Shown here in pieces: positions 26,216 through 35,583 of a stretch of 64,000 bases of DNA. Source of the DNA: Caulobacteraceae bacterium (GTDB taxonomy: Bacteria > Pseudomonadota > Alphaproteobacteria > Caulobacterales > Caulobacteraceae); the NCBI GenBank assembly GCA_947475465.1, contig CANJLK010000001.1, positions 124,001-188,000 on the forward strand. Reading direction: 5' to 3'. The notes under the pieces were generated by a model. It was not told where the DNA came from and did no database searches. It was given only the letters and a program-made list of their open reading frames with translations. Position 1 is the stretch's first letter, and the number at the start of each line of letters is the position of its first letter. Made by a program: the position numbers and the translations under genes.

Positions 26216-28159
26216 ATGGATCAGACCTACGAGACGGGCCGCGCGCCCGGAACTCTCCATCGCCGCATGGCGATCAAGGCGGCGGCCAGCGGCGTCCTTG
26301 CCGCGGTGAGCGGGATAACGGCCCAACCCGCGATGGCGGCCGGCGTGCGGGTTTCGAAATTCGGCGTCTACGAGGGGTATTCCGAGGCTTCGTATGATGG
26401 CTGGGTGCGCACGTCGCTATACGTCCCGGTGCGCGACGGGACGAAGTTGGCGGTGGATGTCTACCGGCCCACAAAGGACAAGGCGCTGCATGCCGGGCGT
26501 CTTCCGGTCGCCTTCCAGTTCAAGCGCTACCAGCGCGCCATCGTCCAGCCGGATGGATCCGTGGCCGACATCCTTGAGGGCCACAATGACGGCGAACAGG
26601 GCCAGACAGCGCAGCGGCTGGTGAGGCACGGATATGTCATCGTCTCCGTCGACCGGCGCGGCACCGGCGCCTCCTTCGGCGTCTCCACCGACCTTTCAAC
26701 GCCGCAGGACGCCACAGATGGCTACGACATCGTCGAATGGCTGGCCAAGCAGCCCTGGTGCTCGGGCAAGGTCGGCATGTTCGGCGCGTCATACGAAGGC
26801 GAGATTCAGCCGCGAGTGGCCTCCACCGCACCGCCCCATCTGAAGTGCATCATGCCGGAGGTTTCTCCCTTCGACTGGTACTGGACCGTCCACGCCGGCG
26901 GCATCCACCGGACCACCCAGGGCGCGTTCGCGGAACATATCCACAAGGACGACACAGATCCGAACAATGGTCCGGTGGACGCCGACAAGGACCGCTCAAT
27001 GCTGAAGGCGGCGCTTGCCGAGCACGAAGCGCACAACGATTATTCCGCGCCGGCCGGGAAGATGCCCTATCGCGACAGCAAGAATCCGGTGACCGGCGAA
27101 CAGAGCTGGCTGAACCGCCACGGCGGCCACTACGCCCCGAGCCTGGCGAAATCGGGGATCGCTATCTACCACATTACCGGCTGGTTCTCGAACGTCAGCG
27201 TCCACCAGCTGACCTGGATGGCGAATGCCCGGGGGACGCCGCAGAAGCTGTTGATCGGCCCCTGGGGAGCAGGCGGTGCGCGGATGGCCGACGAGCGCGC
27301 GCTGTGCGCCGTGGAGGCCCATCGGTTCTTCGATTACTGGCTGAAGGATGTGAAGAACGGGATCATGGACGAGCCGGCGATCCACTCGTCGATCCCAAGC
27401 TCGCACAGCCGCGCGGGCGCGCCCTATGTCGGCCTTCCCGGAGGCTGGCCCCCGGCCAACCAGCAGCGCACCGAGTTCTTCCTCGATGCCGGCCGCAGCG
27501 GTTCCGCCAAGTCGGTGAATGACGGCCGTCTGACGCGGACCAAGCCGTCCGGCGCCGACGGCAAGGACGATCTGACGGTGCGCTACGATCTCCTCTACCG
27601 GGGCGGCGGCGAGAACGGCTTTGGCTTCGGCTGCGAACCCGTACCGGCCGGCAAGGCGCCGATAGATCATTCCGAGGACTTCGACGCCCACGGCCTGACC
27701 TACACGACCGAGGCCCTGGAGCACGATATCGAGGTGACGGGTCACGGCCAGGCGCGGCTTTGGGTCTCGTCCACGGCCGACGATGGGGATTTTTTCCTGA
27801 AGATCGAAGACGTCGATCCATCCGGGGCTTCCGGCTTCGTGGGCACGGGCTCGCTGCGCGCGTCCTACCGGGTTCTGGGCACGCCGCCCTACGACTACAT
27901 GGGCCTGCCCTGGCAGCGGAACTACGAGGCCGATCTGCGGCCCTTGGAAAAGGACGGGCCGACCGAACTGGTCTTCGCTCTTTTCCCGACCTCCTATCTC
28001 TTCAGGCGCGGCCACCGCATGCGGGTGACGATCACCTGCAGCGACCTGGATGTCGGACCTTCGCCGCAGGTCAGCCCGGCTCCGGTGGTCAGCCTGCACC
28101 GCTCCGCGCAACACACCTCGTCGGTGATCCTGCCGATCAATCCGGCGGTCGGTCGCTAA
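26216..28159 (+). CDS. Tat-exported CocE/NonD-family alpha/beta hydrolase, paralogue 4
   Basis: The ORF track starts at 26009, but AGGGAAGGA before ATG 26216 and the conserved leader fix a 647-residue product. It has a Tat-like leader (HRRMAIKAAASGVLAAV, AMAAG cleavage), nucleophile GASYEGE (Ser about 192) and the jelly-roll domain. Asp and His positions read GWFSNV and GPWGAGG. It carries a small insertion (GGGENGFGFG) in the linker before the jelly-roll that the others lack. It stands alone at 26 kb, divergent from the amidohydrolase operon, and its stop overlaps that of a convergent small exported-protein gene by four bases. Confidence 0.9.
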   Translation: MDQTYETGRAPGTLHRRMAIKAAASGVLAAVSGITAQPAMAAGVRVSKFGVYEGYSEASYDGWVRTSLYVPVRDGTKLAVDVYRPTKDKALHAGRLPVAFQFKRYQRAIVQPDGSVADILEGHNDGEQGQTAQRLVRHGYVIVSVDRRGTGASFGVSTDLSTPQDATDGYDIVEWLAKQPWCSGKVGMFGASYEGEIQPRVASTAPPHLKCIMPEVSPFDWYWTVHAGGIHRTTQGAFAEHIHKDDTDPNNGPVDADKDRSMLKAALAEHEAHNDYSAPAGKMPYRDSKNPVTGEQSWLNRHGGHYAPSLAKSGIAIYHITGWFSNVSVHQLTWMANARGTPQKLLIGPWGAGGARMADERALCAVEAHRFFDYWLKDVKNGIMDEPAIHSSIPSSHSRAGAPYVGLPGGWPPANQQRTEFFLDAGRSGSAKSVNDGRLTRTKPSGADGKDDLTVRYDLLYRGGGENGFGFGCEPVPAGKAPIDHSEDFDAHGLTYTTEALEHDIEVTGHGQARLWVSSTADDGDFFLKIEDVDPSGASGFVGTGSLRASYRVLGTPPYDYMGLPWQRNYEADLRPLEKDGPTELVFALFPTSYLFRRGHRMRVTITCSDLDVGPSPQVSPAPVVSLHRSAQHTSSVILPINPAVGR

Positions 28160-28593
28160 CCGCCCAGCGCGGGCGCTGACTTCGGGAGGAGGGTCAGGGG
28201 ACCCGTCACGCAGGTCCCCTGGCGCTCTTCGCTGGAGAGATTCGTGGAGACGACGACCTGGTGATAGGCGCCATTGCGCCGGCTGACCTCAAGGTGCTTG
28301 CTCCAGTAGGCTGCGTCATAGTTCGGCCGGTCGAGGCTGAAGAACACGATGACTTCGGGATCGACGCGTTGGATCGGGCTGCTCGTGGCGCAGCTGTCCT
28401 CGCAGAACAGAAGTCGCGCCAGATCGATGTGGAGGGCGGCGCGCCAGTCACTCACCACGGCTGGCCCGCCGCCGGTCGGCGGGCGGTCGGCAACCTGACC
28501 TGAACAGACAAGATCGAACTGCGCGGCGGTCTGCGCCCGAACGCCATTTGCGCAGGACGCGATCAGGGCGGCGGTGAAGGCGAGCGACCTCAT
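28156..28593 (-). CDS. Small exported protein of unknown function
   Basis: The track gives 203 residues from 28767, but the first 58 are low-complexity and Arg/Pro-rich. The Met at 28593 is directly followed by a signal peptide (SLAFTAALIASCANGVRAQ), giving 145 residues. The mature part contains Cys residues (LVCSGQ, CEDSCAT, GTCVTG) that could form disulfides, and patterns such as DPEVIVFFSLDRPNYDAAYWSKHLEVSRR are not low complexity. I recognise no family. The ribosome site is weak, which lowers confidence in the exact start. It converges on CocE paralogue 4. Confidence 0.6.
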   Translation of the reverse strand: MRSLAFTAALIASCANGVRAQTAAQFDLVCSGQVADRPPTGGGPAVVSDWRAALHIDLARLLFCEDSCATSSPIQRVDPEVIVFFSLDRPNYDAAYWSKHLEVSRRNGAYHQVVVSTNLSSEERQGTCVTGPLTLLPKSAPALGG

Positions 28594-28753
28594 CTTGGCC
28601 TCGGCGGCAGTGAGCACCGCCCAGCTTAGCGGCGCGCGTGGCGCCCAGGCGACCCCCCATTTGCCGCTGGCGCAACCCTTTGCGCGGCCGAGCTGGCGCG
28701 GTAGGTGGGCTGGCGGACGCCGAGGGCGTTCGTCAGGCCGGGGGGCTACGACC

Positions 28754-30139
28754 ATGAACACCATCATGACGTCGCAGGACGTCGCCGCGCGGATCGACCG
28801 GTTGCCGGCGACGCGGTCGGTCTGGGTCCTCGTGGCCCTGGTGTCGTTCGGCGCCTTCTTCGAGATCTACGACCTGTCGCTGACCGCGCCCCTCAGTCTC
28901 GGACTCAGGGCGGCGGGGATATTCCAGAAGGGCTCCGCAGGCCTGTTCGGCCTGAGCGACCAGGCGACCTTCGTCGCGGCCACGTTCGCGGGGCTGTACG
29001 CCGGGACCCTGGGCTTCTCGGTCGCCGCGGACCGGTTTGGCCGCCGCCCGGTCTTCACCTTCGCCCTCCTGTGGTACGCCCTGGCGACCGCCGTTATGGG
29101 CTGCCAGGGCACCGCCCTGGGGCTCGACCTTTGGCGGTTCATCGCCAGCATCGGCGTCGGTCTCGAACTGGTCGCAGTGGACTGCTACCTGGCGGAACTC
29201 ATGCCCAAGACCATGCGTGCGCGGGCGTTTGCGGTCAGCAACGCCATCCAGTTCCTGTCCGTGCCGGTGGTGGCCATCCTGGCCTGGCGGCTGATCCCTG
29301 GCGACCACCTGGGCCTGGCGGGGTGGCGCTGGCTGACCTTCGTGCCGGTGGTCGGCGCCGTGCTGGTCTGGCAGGTGCGCAGGCGCCTCCCGGAATCGCC
29401 GCGCTGGCTGGAGGCCCATGGCCGAGGGGCGGAGGCCGACGCGGTGATGTCGCGTATCGAGGCCGGGGTGGAAGCCGACCTGGGCGCAGCCCTGCCGCCC
29501 GTCCGTCCGCAGGAAGCGGTCCCGGCGTCCACCAGGACGGATTCGCTGTGGCGGCCGCCCTATCGCCGCCGGACCCTGACCCTGATCGTCTTTCACATCT
29601 TTCAGACCGTCGGCTACTACGGCTTCAACAACTGGCTTCCGACGCTGCTGGTCGCCCAGGGGGTCACCATCGGCAAATCCCTGGGCTACACCGCCGTCCT
29701 GGCCGTCATCCCGCCGCTGGCGCCGCTGGTGTTCGGCCGCCTCGCCGACCGGGCGGAGCGCAAGTGGCTGGTCGTGGCGGGCGCCCTTGTCGCTGGCGGG
29801 GCCGGGCTGCTGCTCGGCCAGATGACCCAGGATTCCAACATCGCGATCTTCACGGTGATCGGCGCCAGCGTGGCGGCGGGCAATTCCCTGATGTCGCTGG
29901 CCTATCACACCTATCAGAGCGAGCTCTTCCCGACCGCCATGCGCGCAAGAGGGGTGGGCTTCGTCTATTCCTTCAGCCGGCTATCGGCGATCTTCTCGGG
30001 CTATCTGATCGCCTTCACCCTGGACCGGGCGGGCGGCGCCGGCGTCTTCGTGCTGATCTCGGGCGCCATGGCTGTCGTCGCCCTGACTATCGGGCTGTTC
30101 GGGCCGCGCACCCGGGGACTGGCGCTCGAGGAGATCTGA
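28754..30139 (+). CDS. MFS transporter, metabolite:H+ symporter / sugar-transporter-like
   Basis: A 461-residue 12-helix permease starting at ATG 28754 (a second Met lies four codons on). It shows FEIYDLSLTAPLSLGL at helix 1, ADRFGRRPVFTFALLWYAL as motif A, RRRLPESPRWLEAHGR after helix 6 and YQSELFPTAMRARGVGF in the C-half. The PESPRW and ELFPT motifs are typical of the sugar/aromatic-acid MFS branch. It is the likely uptake system for a substrate of the adjacent P450 and dehydrogenase. Confidence 0.88.
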   Translation: MNTIMTSQDVAARIDRLPATRSVWVLVALVSFGAFFEIYDLSLTAPLSLGLRAAGIFQKGSAGLFGLSDQATFVAATFAGLYAGTLGFSVAADRFGRRPVFTFALLWYALATAVMGCQGTALGLDLWRFIASIGVGLELVAVDCYLAELMPKTMRARAFAVSNAIQFLSVPVVAILAWRLIPGDHLGLAGWRWLTFVPVVGAVLVWQVRRRLPESPRWLEAHGRGAEADAVMSRIEAGVEADLGAALPPVRPQEAVPASTRTDSLWRPPYRRRTLTLIVFHIFQTVGYYGFNNWLPTLLVAQGVTIGKSLGYTAVLAVIPPLAPLVFGRLADRAERKWLVVAGALVAGGAGLLLGQMTQDSNIAIFTVIGASVAAGNSLMSLAYHTYQSELFPTAMRARGVGFVYSFSRLSAIFSGYLIAFTLDRAGGAGVFVLISGAMAVVALTIGLFGPRTRGLALEEI

Positions 30140-30280
30140 GCCTCCCATCGACCACCCCTCGGCGGGGACTGCTCGCCCGTGAGCGCGTCTGCTATTGTCC
30201 GGGAGCCGCCAGGCCTATGCCCGCGCGGCGGCCCGCAAGACCGTCCTTCGAACGGTCAGGGCCCAGGGAGGAAGACAGCG

Positions 30281-31567
30281 ATGGCCAGCGAAGCGACACA
30301 AGCCGATCCGGTCGCCGGCGGCGCCCCGCGCCTGGCGGACTTCAGCTTTCCCTCACCGGAGATCGCAGCCTGCCCCTATCCGTTCTACCAGGCCCTGCGC
30401 AACGAGGCGCCGGTCTATCAGTATCCGGGACGCAACGACTTTCTGATATCGCGGCGGGAAGACATCCTGCAGGTGATGCGCCAGCCGGAAATCTTCTCCA
30501 ACCGGCTCTACCTGGTCGATCCCCTGTCGCCCGGCGCCGACCGGCGCGAGGTGCTGGAAGCGCCGCCGCCCGGCGGGATCATCTCCACTTCCTTCACCCT
30601 CAGCCATTCGGACCTGCCCGAGCACAGCATCAAGCGCCAGGCCCTGAGGAGCCTCATCAACCCCAGGCACATCCACAGCTGCGAGGCGGCGATGCGGCGG
30701 ATCGCCAACGAACTGATCGACGGATTCGCCCATCGCGGCGAGGTGGAGCTGCGCAGCGAATTCGCCAATCCGCTCGCCATCCTCACCATCTGCGAGGTGG
30801 CGGGATTTCCGGCTGAGGACAAGGACACCTTCCTGAGCTGGCGGCGCGGCACGATCAACCAGGGGCGCAGGTTCCTGACTCCGGAACAGCTTGCCGCGCA
30901 GCCTCGCGAGATGGAGGGCCGGGTGCAGTACGTCGAGGCGATGATCCTCGACCGCGCCGCCCACCCACGCGACGACTTCCTCAGCGAGGCCATCCAGGCC
31001 CAGATCGCCCGCGACGGTGAGATCAACCTGCCCTATCTGACCGGCGAAATGGGGCTGGTCCTGGGGGCCGGCAGCGAATCCACCGGCCAGCTGATCGCCA
31101 ACATGATGCGCCTTTTGATCGAACATCCCGACCAGCTGGCCAAGGTGGTCGCCGATCGGAGCCTGGTTCCGGGCGCGGTGGACGAGGTGCTGCGTTACGA
31201 GACCCCGGTCCAGTGCACCTCGCGCCTGGTTATGGAAGACACCGAGGTCGGCGGCGTGGCGGTGCCCAAGGGCGCCTTCGTGCTGATGATGTATGGCGCA
31301 GCCAACCGCGACCAGACCTGGTCCTCGCCCGAAGAGTTCAACATCGAGCGGCCGGCCGTGCGCGAGCTCAGCATGGCGTTCGGGGCGGGAATCCACCGCT
31401 GCCTGGGGTCCCCGATCGCCCTGGCTGAAGGTCGGATCGCCCTGGAAGTCATGCTGGAGCGGCTGAAGAACCCGCGCTTTGCGCCTGGTCACGAGGCCGA
31501 TCGGGAGAACATCGAGAACTTCGAAAAGCGGGCGCCCAAGGCGCTGCACATCCAGTTCGACGCCTGA
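30281..31567 (+). CDS. Cytochrome P450, paralogue 1
   Basis: A 428-residue soluble bacterial P450 (start at 30281 after GGGAGGAAG; the track start at 30179 is upstream). It has the heme loop FGAGIHRCLG (Cys about 374), the ExxR helix (DEVLRYE) and the I-helix motif GAGSES, where the usual acid-Thr pair is Glu-Ser. It would need a ferredoxin and reductase, and none is encoded in the window. Its first 60 residues are nearly phrase-for-phrase like the second P450 at 44932-46227 (CPYPFYxALRxEAPVYxYPxRND). It probably hydroxylates a hydrophobic substrate. Confidence 0.95.
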   Translation: MASEATQADPVAGGAPRLADFSFPSPEIAACPYPFYQALRNEAPVYQYPGRNDFLISRREDILQVMRQPEIFSNRLYLVDPLSPGADRREVLEAPPPGGIISTSFTLSHSDLPEHSIKRQALRSLINPRHIHSCEAAMRRIANELIDGFAHRGEVELRSEFANPLAILTICEVAGFPAEDKDTFLSWRRGTINQGRRFLTPEQLAAQPREMEGRVQYVEAMILDRAAHPRDDFLSEAIQAQIARDGEINLPYLTGEMGLVLGAGSESTGQLIANMMRLLIEHPDQLAKVVADRSLVPGAVDEVLRYETPVQCTSRLVMEDTEVGGVAVPKGAFVLMMYGAANRDQTWSSPEEFNIERPAVRELSMAFGAGIHRCLGSPIALAEGRIALEVMLERLKNPRFAPGHEADRENIENFEKRAPKALHIQFDA

Positions 31568-31569
31568 GC

Positions 31570-32403
31570 ATGAGCAAGGTCTCGATCATCGGCCTGGGCG
31601 CGATCGGCGGCGGGGTCGGCCAGGCGCTGGCCCGCGTCGGCACGTTCGAACTCTCCGGCTACGACCCGCGGCCCGAGGCGTTCGCGCCGCTGGGCGGGGC
31701 CATGCGGACGGGCGTCTCGCCGGCCGACGCCAGCGAGGGCGTCGATGTCGCCTTCGTGGCCGTGGTCAACGACGCCCAGGTCCGCGCGGTGATGACCGGG
31801 GAGGGTGGCGTCCTCAGCGCCAAGACCCTGCCCGGGATGATCGTCATTCTCAGCACCATCTCGATCCCAGTCGTGTTCTGGGCCGCCGAGGAAGCCGCCA
31901 AACGTGGCGTCAAGCTGATCGACTGCGGGGTCTGCGGCACACGCGGCCTGCAGGAGAACGCCATGCCCACCATGGTCGGCGGCGACGTCGAGGCCATCGC
32001 TCAGGCGCGGCCGGTAATCGAGGCGTTTTCCAGCCCGATGGTCCACTGCGGCGAGCTGGGCAACGGCATGCGCGCCAAGCTCGCCTGCAACATGATCCTC
32101 TTCACCGACTGGGCGGTAGCCTGGCAGGGCGCCCAGCTGGCTACCGCGGCCGGCGTGCCGCTCGATCGCTTCGTCGAGGCCGTCAACGCCGCCGGCAAGT
32201 GGGTCCGGCCGCACATGGGCCTGGTGGAGGACGGAGTCGGGGTCTCGATGCCCGGCATGCCAACCCTGAGCCGGCCCAGCACGGCGGCCTTTGCGGACAA
32301 GGACCTGCGGGCCGCGCTGGCGCTGGCCGCCGACCTGGGCGTCGAGCTGCCTTCAGCCGAGGTGGCGCTGCGGATCTTCCCGCGGGTGGCGGGTCTGGCC
32401 TAG
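31570..32403 (+). CDS. NAD(P)-dependent beta-hydroxyacid dehydrogenase-family oxidoreductase, paralogue 2
   Basis: The 277-residue enzyme begins two bases after the P450 stop, so it is co-transcribed with it. Motifs are IIGLGAIGGGVGQAL for NAD(P) and GNGMRAKLACNMILF with catalytic Lys and Asn. It is a paralogue of the gene at 24040. It ends in a four-base CTAG overlap with the convergent permease, where both stop codons share the palindrome. A plausible role is oxidation of the hydroxyl made by the P450, but that is inference. Confidence 0.85.
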   Translation: MSKVSIIGLGAIGGGVGQALARVGTFELSGYDPRPEAFAPLGGAMRTGVSPADASEGVDVAFVAVVNDAQVRAVMTGEGGVLSAKTLPGMIVILSTISIPVVFWAAEEAAKRGVKLIDCGVCGTRGLQENAMPTMVGGDVEAIAQARPVIEAFSSPMVHCGELGNGMRAKLACNMILFTDWAVAWQGAQLATAAGVPLDRFVEAVNAAGKWVRPHMGLVEDGVGVSMPGMPTLSRPSTAAFADKDLRAALALAADLGVELPSAEVALRIFPRVAGLA

Positions 32404-33860
32404 GCGCTGGGTGGCAGATTGCTCGCGGCGCGCTGGGCCTCGATCTCGGCGCGCAGCTCGCCGTGCCGCTTGGACCCGAGCGGGAAGGTCCACAGCAGAT
32501 AGGCTGAGAACAGGATGGGCACAGCCGGGCCGACCGACACCATGACCCGCATCCAGACCAGCGATTCCGGCGTGGTGTGCTTGCCGGTCGGATCGAAGCC
32601 GACCGCCTGGAGCACGGGGAACAACGCGAGGGTCGCGAGCGCGGGCGCCAGTTTTGTCGCGGTTTCCATGACGGCGAAGAAGGCCCCGGTCTGCTGCCTG
32701 CCGCTCTTGGCGGTGTCGGAATCGACCACGTCGGCCATCATCGACTGCAGCAGGAAGCTGGAGCCGCCGTCCGTGGCGCCGATCAGGCACACGCAGATCA
32801 CGAACAGCGGCATCAGGCTCGGGCCCCAGAACAGCCAGCTGATTTGCAGGCAGCCATAGAACAGGATGGCGACCGCCAGGATGCGATGCTTCTCGCGGCT
32901 CCGGGCCAGGCGCATCCACAGGGGCGTCGCCAGGGTCGCGGCGGCCGAGATCCCCAGCAGCAGGGTGGCCGTCACGGCCTTCGCGTGCATCACATAGGCG
33001 ATGTAGAAGACGAACAGGGCCTGCTTGATGGCCATGGGCGCCGCCTGCAGGATCTGGATCGCCACCACCTTGCGGAAATAGGAATTGGTGACCATCGCCT
33101 TGAGGGTCGAGGCGATCTCGCCGGCCGTGATCTTGGGCTTGCCGGCGCCGGAAAGGTCTTCCTCGACCGCCCTTTCGGGAACCGAGATTACCGAGATCAG
33201 CACCGCGACCGGGGTGGCGATCACCGCGAACCACATCAGGGCTTCGAGCCTCTGACCGATGGAGGCGTCGGGTGTCAGCCATTCGACGGCGGTCGGGATG
33301 CCGTAGGCGGCCAGTTTGGCGATATTGGCCAGCAGCCCGCGCCAGCCCATGATCCGCGTGCGTTCCGCGTAGCCGTTGGCCAGTTCCCCGCCCCAGGCGG
33401 TGGAATTCAGCGTCTTGGCCGTCTGCGCCAGGGTGAACATGATGTAGGCGAACAGCAGATAGGCGAAGGTCACGTGGCGGGTGAAGTAGCCCGGAGTGAA
33501 TAGCAGCGCGCAGCCCAGCATCAGCGGTGCGCTGCAGATCACGATCCAGTGCCGTCGCCGGCCCCAGCGGCTGGGCAGGCGGTCGCAGACGATCCCCACC
33601 AGCGGGTCGGTGACGATGTCGAGCACCCGAGTGACACCCAGGAGCAGCGCCCACTGGGTGAGCGTGATGCCCATTTCGCCGGTGTAGAATGGCCCCAGGA
33701 ACATCAGCATCGGGGTCATCATCGCGGCCAGAGGCACCGCGGGCAGGCCGAAAGCGAACAGCTGCCAGGAAGAGAGGCGGTCGTTGTCGCCGTGCGCCCT
33801 GCGGACGCGTCCCCCTGCCTTGGCGGCGCGGCCCGGCTTGTCGAGCGCGGCGTCGACCAT
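32400..33860 (-). CDS. MFS permease of the GPH (glycoside-pentoside-hexuronide) type, paralogue 1
   Basis: The 486-residue permease shows GPH hallmarks: VLDIVTDPLVGIVCDRLPSRWGRRRHWIV in the first cytoplasmic loop, and STAWGGELANGYAERTRIMGWRG in the middle. The C-half has the MMADVVDSDTAKSGRQQTGAFFAV loop. GPH permeases are cation symporters for sugars and, in degraders, for steroid or terpenoid acids. It is clearly similar to the second copy at 43218. GGAGGG precedes its start. Confidence 0.9.
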   Translation of the reverse strand: MVDAALDKPGRAAKAGGRVRRAHGDNDRLSSWQLFAFGLPAVPLAAMMTPMLMFLGPFYTGEMGITLTQWALLLGVTRVLDIVTDPLVGIVCDRLPSRWGRRRHWIVICSAPLMLGCALLFTPGYFTRHVTFAYLLFAYIMFTLAQTAKTLNSTAWGGELANGYAERTRIMGWRGLLANIAKLAAYGIPTAVEWLTPDASIGQRLEALMWFAVIATPVAVLISVISVPERAVEEDLSGAGKPKITAGEIASTLKAMVTNSYFRKVVAIQILQAAPMAIKQALFVFYIAYVMHAKAVTATLLLGISAAATLATPLWMRLARSREKHRILAVAILFYGCLQISWLFWGPSLMPLFVICVCLIGATDGGSSFLLQSMMADVVDSDTAKSGRQQTGAFFAVMETATKLAPALATLALFPVLQAVGFDPTGKHTTPESLVWMRVMVSVGPAVPILFSAYLLWTFPLGSKRHGELRAEIEAQRAASNLPPSA

Positions 33861-33940
33861 CGTCCCTCCTCGACCTCGGCGCGCCCGGTTATGGCTCCGG
33901 GTCGCGGCCAGCAGGGCTGGCTCCGCGGCTGACGTATTTT

Positions 33941-33957
33941 GTCCCCTGTTTGGGGAC
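33941..33957. promoter_or_regulatory. Inverted repeat in the divergent MFS/kinase promoter region
   Basis: GTCCCC and GGGGAC are separated by TGTTT, in the 212-base gap between the divergent GPH permease and the kinase-like gene. It could be an operator or a small hairpin; no known motif is matched. Confidence 0.35.
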
Positions 33958-34072
33958 CGGCCTCAAGCCCCAAACTGCTGGCCGGTTGAGCGCCCAGGGC
34001 TGTTGCATCCCTCCGCGCGCGTCGTCATTGTCCGGCGGCGCAAGGCGGCCCCGAGGCCGGCGGGAAACGTGG

Positions 34073-35143
34073 ATGAACACGTCGGTTCAGGGAGCAGCGA
34101 CAGGATCCGACGCGGGGATCGCGGGGCCGCTGGGCGCGTGGCTGGGCGAGCGCCTGGATGCGCCGGACCTGACAGTGCGCGGGATCGTGCGTCACACCGA
34201 GGGCTTTTCCTGGCAGACCTATACGCTGGACGCCGACTGGCGCGACGCCGCTGATGGTCGGCGCCACACCCGCGGGTTCGCCGTGCGCGTCGAGCCCCGC
34301 GATGGGCTGTTGGCGCCCTACGACATCGAAGCCCAGTACCGCCTGAACCAGGTGGTCAGCCGCCAGTCGAGCGTCCCGGCACCGGCCCCGCTTTGGCTGG
34401 AGACCGATCCCGGCGTGCTGGGCATGCCCTTCTATGTGATGGAGCGCGCCACCGGCCACGTGCCGGTGCAATGGCGCGCCGAGGACCCCATCGCCTTTCC
34501 GACGCCGCAGGCGCGCCGCGCCATCGGCCTTGAGTTCGTGGATATCCAGGCGGAAATCCACGCCATCGATTGGCGGTCCGACCTGGCCTTCCTGGCGTCG
34601 GACACCGATCCGGCCCGCTCGGCCCAGGCCCAGCTGGACTACTGGGTGGACCGCTATGAGCGCGGGCGGATGGTCGAACTTCCGGTGGTCCGGGAGGCCA
34701 TTGCCTGGCTGCGGGTCAACCTGGAGCCCAGCGACCGGCTGGTCCTCTGTCATGGGGACTACCGGATCGGCAACTTCATGGTCCGCGACGGGCGCGTGGT
34801 CGCGGTGTTTGACTGGGAACTGGCCCATGTGGGCGACCCGGTCGAGGACCTTGCCTACGCGGGCCTGCCGCTCTGGCGGGGCCGGGATCCCAGGCTGTCG
34901 CATCTCCTCGCGCCCGAGGATTTCTTCGCGCGCTACGCCGAGCGCACCGGCTTCGCTGTGTCGCCGCAGGCGTTCCGCGCCTGGACCATCTTCGGCCTGG
35001 TCAAGGCGGCGGCGACCTATGTTCAAGGCTCCCGGGCCTTCGAGGAAGGGCGCACGGGCGACCTGCGCCTGGCGGTAATGGGCCACCAGATCGTCCATGT
35101 GCTGCGCCATCTGGCCCGGGCCCTGGACGGGGAGTCGATCTGA
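34073..35143 (+). CDS. APH-fold phosphotransferase (LvaA/ACAD10-kinase-like)
   Basis: I start the 356-residue product at ATG 34073; the track's 33689 start adds a basic unstructured stretch. It carries the kinase catalytic loop LCHGDYRIGNFMV (HGDxxxxN) and the metal motif VFDWELAHVGDPVEDLAY. Bacterial proteins of this type occur in acyl-CoA clusters. The characterised example LvaA, together with its small partner LvaB, phosphorylates 4-hydroxyacyl-CoA in levulinate breakdown. The next gene encodes a DUF6285-like small protein that overlaps by one base, the same arrangement. Function here is inferred. Confidence 0.82.
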   Translation: MNTSVQGAATGSDAGIAGPLGAWLGERLDAPDLTVRGIVRHTEGFSWQTYTLDADWRDAADGRRHTRGFAVRVEPRDGLLAPYDIEAQYRLNQVVSRQSSVPAPAPLWLETDPGVLGMPFYVMERATGHVPVQWRAEDPIAFPTPQARRAIGLEFVDIQAEIHAIDWRSDLAFLASDTDPARSAQAQLDYWVDRYERGRMVELPVVREAIAWLRVNLEPSDRLVLCHGDYRIGNFMVRDGRVVAVFDWELAHVGDPVEDLAYAGLPLWRGRDPRLSHLLAPEDFFARYAERTGFAVSPQAFRAWTIFGLVKAAATYVQGSRAFEEGRTGDLRLAVMGHQIVHVLRHLARALDGESI

Positions 35144-35571
35144 TGCAGAACTCGCCGCAGCGCCTGCTGGCCGGCGCCGCCCAGGCCCTGCGCGAGGTGG
35201 TGGGGCCGGCGGTGGCCGAGGCCTATCCGCGCGCCCAGCTGGCGGCGGCGGCCGAATTGCTCGACAACCTGGCCCAGCGTGTCGAGTGGCGCCGCGACGA
35301 CGGTGACGAGATCGTGGGCCGCGCCCGTCCATTGCTGGAGGACGCGACCGCCGCGGCCGGTCCTACGGACCTGCAGCGCGCCCGCGCCTGGCTGGTGGCT
35401 GTTCCGGGGCCCGGCGAGCCCGGACCTGTGCTCGAGGCGCTGGCCGAGGCGCAGACCTGGGCCGCCGCGCACGCGCCGGACGGCGAACTGGCGGGCCGGC
35501 TTCGCGCCTTCGCCAGGTGGGATCTCGAATGCGAAGTGCGCCGTCTGCGCAACGGCATGTTCAAGGATTAG
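35143..35571 (+). CDS. DUF6285-like small partner of the kinase
   Basis: The 142-residue, mostly helical, acidic protein overlaps the kinase stop by one base (TGATG), so the two are coupled. Recognisable patterns are the N-terminal LLAGAAQALREVVGPAV and the closing DLECEVRRLRNGM. I identify it as DUF6285-like from this context and motif set; it resembles the accessory LvaB type. No catalytic residues are evident. Confidence 0.7.
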   Translation: MQNSPQRLLAGAAQALREVVGPAVAEAYPRAQLAAAAELLDNLAQRVEWRRDDGDEIVGRARPLLEDATAAAGPTDLQRARAWLVAVPGPGEPGPVLEALAEAQTWAAAHAPDGELAGRLRAFARWDLECEVRRLRNGMFKD

Positions 35572-35583
35572 CAGGAACCCCGG

